From Bremerella cremea (GTDB taxonomy: Bacteria > Planctomycetota > Planctomycetia > Pirellulales > Pirellulaceae), in assembly GCF_003335505.1 (NCBI RefSeq), contig NZ_QPEX01000010.1, forward strand, positions 186,001 through 250,000: a DNA stretch of 64,000 nt. Direction: 5' to 3'. The notes under the pieces were generated by a model. That model searched no databases and had not been told where the DNA came from. It was given only the letters and a program-made list of their open reading frames with translations. Position 1 is the first letter of the stretch; every line of letters begins with the position of its first letter. Shown here piece by piece: positions 61,956 through 64,000 of the stretch. The translations under genes were made by a program, and so were the position numbers.

Positions 61956-62165
61956 TTAAGCCGCGTTCTTTTGGAAAAAACCTGATAGATCCATTGTGTT
62001 CAACAACAAACTGATTTGCTTCATGTCTGCAAGCGCCTTGCGACACTCACGATCTTGGTCAGACCAACCTTGGCGAATGGCCTTGCAAGCGGCGGAGATA
62101 TCTCGGCGAGAGATCGAAGTTTCTGAAACTTGAACCGGGGCTTCTGGGCATGCGATCGAGCTCAT
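61956..62165 (-). CDS. Small hypothetical protein
   Basis: A 69-residue soluble protein with TGGAG a few bases before the ATG. Segments such as ISRRDISAACKAIRQGWSD are helical. I do not recognise it. The ribosome site, the terminator behind it and clean boundaries support a real gene. Confidence 0.55.
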   Translation of the reverse strand: MSSIACPEAPVQVSETSISRRDISAACKAIRQGWSDQDRECRKALADMKQISLLLNTMDLSGFFQKNAA

Positions 62166-62403
62166 GGTAACTCCATTTTATCTCGGTGATGATGGTTGCG
62201 TTTGTTGCTCGATCGTGTTCGCAACTGATATGCCAATTCGCCAGGGATTTCTTTTTTCCAGTGCTATATTTTCGTAATTTGGTCTCTTGGTTCAACCCTT
62301 TGCAGCCGTAAGGCACGGTGGTTGCAGCGGTTAGGAATATCCAAGAGACTTCTTGTCGCTCGGATCGCAACTTCGATAGAATGGATGAAAAAGGAGCAAT
62401 GTT

Positions 62404-62916
62404 ATGTCTCGTCAGTGTGTTGTGGCCGTTTACGAATCAGTGGAAGCCGCCCGAAAAGCGGTGCATACCCTCGACGAGAGCAAGTTTCCGTCGGATCAGG
62501 TTTCGTTGGTGGCAAATAGTGTCCACCAAGATCTAAAATCAACCACTCCGATCCAATATGGGGACGAAGCTGGCCACGATGCCGCGTTTGGTGCTGGGGT
62601 CGGCGGGCTGTTAGGTTTCTTCGCCGCCGCTCCACTGCTCACCATTCCGGGGATTGGCCTATTGCTGATTGCCGGTCCTGTTTCTGCTGGACTCGCAGGG
62701 GCGATTGTGGGGGGCTTTCTCGGGGCCCTCAACGGCTGGGGGGTTCACGAGAACCACGTCAAAGACTACGAAGAAGAAGTCAAAAAAGGGGCCTGTATCG
62801 TTGTGGCCAATGGCGATCCTTACGAAGTCGATTACGCCAAGCAGATCCTGGATAAGACCGAAGCGAAAAAAGTATCGCTCTACGCGCATGAGAGTGCCGA
62901 CGAAGTGAATCCTTAG
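62404..62916 (+). CDS. Glycine-zipper membrane protein, general-stress (17M-like) type
   Basis: A 170-residue protein with AAAGGAGC eight bases before its ATG. The first 35 residues (CVVAVYESVEAARKAVHTLD) resemble the heat/general-stress 17M-like domain. Residues about 60-110 are two Gly/Ala-rich helices (FGAGVGGLLGFFAAAPLL, GLAGAIVGGFLGALNGWG) able to enter membranes. The C-terminus returns to a small alpha/beta fold. Probably a stress protein; followed by a strong terminator. Confidence 0.72.
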   Translation: MSRQCVVAVYESVEAARKAVHTLDESKFPSDQVSLVANSVHQDLKSTTPIQYGDEAGHDAAFGAGVGGLLGFFAAAPLLTIPGIGLLLIAGPVSAGLAGAIVGGFLGALNGWGVHENHVKDYEEEVKKGACIVVANGDPYEVDYAKQILDKTEAKKVSLYAHESADEVNP

Positions 62917-62961
62917 TTATGCCCGGCACTGCTGGTCAGATTCCTCCTTATGCGCAAACAA

Positions 62962-62994
62962 AGAGCCAAGCCACTTTGAGGCTTGGCTCTTTTT
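62962..62994 (+). terminator. Rho-independent terminator
   Basis: A perfect 11-bp stem (62962-62972 with 62980-62990, 7-nt loop) followed by four T residues. It ends the 62404 gene and may also serve the convergent E2 gene. Confidence 0.8.
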
Positions 62995-63019
62995 GAGTTT
63001 GTTTTCCGAAACCTACTGA

Positions 63020-64000
63020 TTAGGCCTCGATCAGCATACGCGATGGTTCTTCGATCGCTTCTTTCACACGACGGAGGAACGTAACGGCTTCCCGTCCATC
63101 GACAATTCGATGATCGTAAGTCAACGCCAGGTACATCATCGGGCGAATCACAACCTGGCCGTTCAAGGCAATCGGTCGTTCTTCGATCGCATGCATTCCC
63201 AACACACCACTTTGCGGCGGGTTGACGATCGGTGTCGAGAGCATCGAACCATACACACCGCCGTTGCTGACGGTGAATGTACCGCCGGAAAGCTCTTCCG
63301 GCTTTAGTTGGTTGCTCTTGGCCCGACCAGCGAATTCCTGAATCGCTTGTTCGATCTCGGCAAAGCTCATCCGTTCGGCGAACTTCAGCACCGGCACGAC
63401 CAAGCCCTTACCGGAACCGACCGCGATACCAATGTGGAAGTAATTGCGATAGACGATATTCGTTCCATCGCGAATTTCAGCGTTCAGCTCGGGATGGGCC
63501 TTCAGGGCGTCGATCAATGCCTTGGTAAAGAAGGACATGAAACCGAGTTTCACGCCGTATCGCTTCTGGAACGACTCGCCGTGACGTTTACGCAGGTCCA
63601 TGACATACGACATGTCGACCTGATTAAACGTGGTGAGCAAAGCAGCTTGCTGCTGAGCTTGAACCAGTCGCTGGGCAATGCGCCGGCGAATCAGGCTCAT
63701 CGGGATGACTTCTTCCAGTTCCGATTCGTTCTTGCTAGAGGAGCCAGCGCCCGTCTTGCGATTAGCGATCGATTCGACGTACTTTTCGACGTCTTCACGA
63801 CGAACCGTCTTGCCCGAAGGAGAGACGTCAGAGGCGTTTAGGCCATGCTTGAGCAGTTCGCGGCGGCCCGAGGGGGTCGCTTGCACGTCACCCGAAGAGG
63901 CATTGCCGTCGCTTTTCGCTTCGGTTGTTTTGGCGGCTGCTTTGGGCTCTTCAGCTTTTTTCGCTGCCTTGGTGCTCTTGGTGGCAGCTTTCGCTTTGCC
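63020..64000 (-). CDS. sucB: Dihydrolipoyl succinyltransferase E2 component (partial at window edge)
   Basis: The 3' part of an E2 subunit of 2-oxoglutarate dehydrogenase; the frame runs open through 64000, so the lipoyl domain lies outside. Visible are an Ala/Lys-rich linker (positions 64000-63890), the E3-binding domain ([20 protein letters not shown]) and the catalytic domain from about 63700 ([37 protein letters not shown]) with the active-site [12 protein letters not shown]. SucB is favoured over the pyruvate enzyme by the catalytic-domain text; bkd-type E2 is not excluded. Confidence 0.88.
   Translation of the reverse strand, partial: GKAKAATKSTKAAKKAEEPKAAAKTTEAKSDGNASSGDVQATPSGRRELLKHGLNASDVSPSGKTVRREDVEKYVESIANRKTGAGSSSKNESELEEVIPMSLIRRRIAQRLVQAQQQAALLTTFNQVDMSYVMDLRKRHGESFQKRYGVKLGFMSFFTKALIDALKAHPELNAEIRDGTNIVYRNYFHIGIAVGSGKGLVVPVLKFAERMSFAEIEQAIQEFAGRAKSNQLKPEELSGGTFTVSNGGVYGSMLSTPIVNPPQSGVLGMHAIEERPIALNGQVVIRPMMYLALTYDHRIVDGREAVTFLRRVKEAIEEPSRMLIEA

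Noticed and set aside
1..64000. CRISPR array or cas genes
   Set aside because: No regularly spaced short repeats and no Cas-like proteins were seen.

Overview
The window comes from a planctomycete, most likely a Pirellulaceae-type bacterium. The signature content is clear: three secreted sulfatases, a DUF1501 / DUF1549-DUF1553 / cytochrome-WD40 cluster, a PQQ-type beta-propeller protein, and few strong Shine-Dalgarno sites. Both flanks (1-26.8 kb and 53.7-64 kb) look like ordinary chromosome. The left flank holds a Zn/Mn ABC transporter whose permease carries a DtxR-like tail, two sulfatases, a glucoamylase facing a ROK-type glucokinase, a methyltransferase, a PDZ protein, an amino-acid permease with an AraC-PAS regulator, the DUF1501 cluster, modAB without modC, and a GH2 glycosidase. 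The right flank holds a sulfatase, a pyruvate-kinase-like pseudoenzyme, pstSCAB, small envelope/stress proteins and the E2 subunit of 2-oxoglutarate dehydrogenase, which is cut by the window edge.

The middle (27.2-53.2 kb) is accessory. At 27432-28104 there is a compact array of seven tRNA genes: Phe-GAA, Glu-TTC, Ser-TGA, Leu-CAG, Leu-TAA, Leu-GAG and Ser-GCT. They have unusual structures and no encoded CCA. Just upstream lies a 33-codon ORF with a good ribosome-binding site, then a Rho-independent terminator. Twenty of the 33 residues of this mini-protein are Leu, Ser, Glu or Phe, exactly the amino acids the array serves. The end of the ORF can also pair with the terminator. I read this as a possible leader-peptide attenuator that would switch the tRNA array on when these charged tRNAs run short. 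This is my best candidate for an undescribed system.

A 60-bp direct repeat (59/60 identical) starts in the last bases of the final tRNA gene and recurs 14.4 kb downstream. Between the copies lie IS256/ISL3/IS4 remnants and one tightly packed eight-gene minus-strand operon (40372 to 29152). It encodes a small protein, a GMC oxidoreductase, a VioB-like ferritin-fold protein, a DUF952 protein, a trypsin-nuclease fusion, a GNAT enzyme, a TIR-PAS-methyltransferase fusion and an alpha/beta-hydrolase-subtilase fusion. It looks like a conflict or defence operon.

Beyond an LRR protein, which is flanked by two copies of a structured repeat, a second minus-strand operon (53074 to 44673) encodes RNA repair: a polynucleotide-kinase-like P-loop protein, a Thg1-like 3'-5' polymerase, an FCP-type HAD phosphatase, an ATP-grasp enzyme, Hen1, Pnkp and an ankyrin-Kelch protein. 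A hairpin with a U-run, preceded by a short ORF, stands ahead of its first gene and may be a second attenuator. Together, tRNA supply (array) and tRNA repair (Pnkp/Hen1/Thg1) in one neighbourhood suggest a locus for surviving attack on tRNA.
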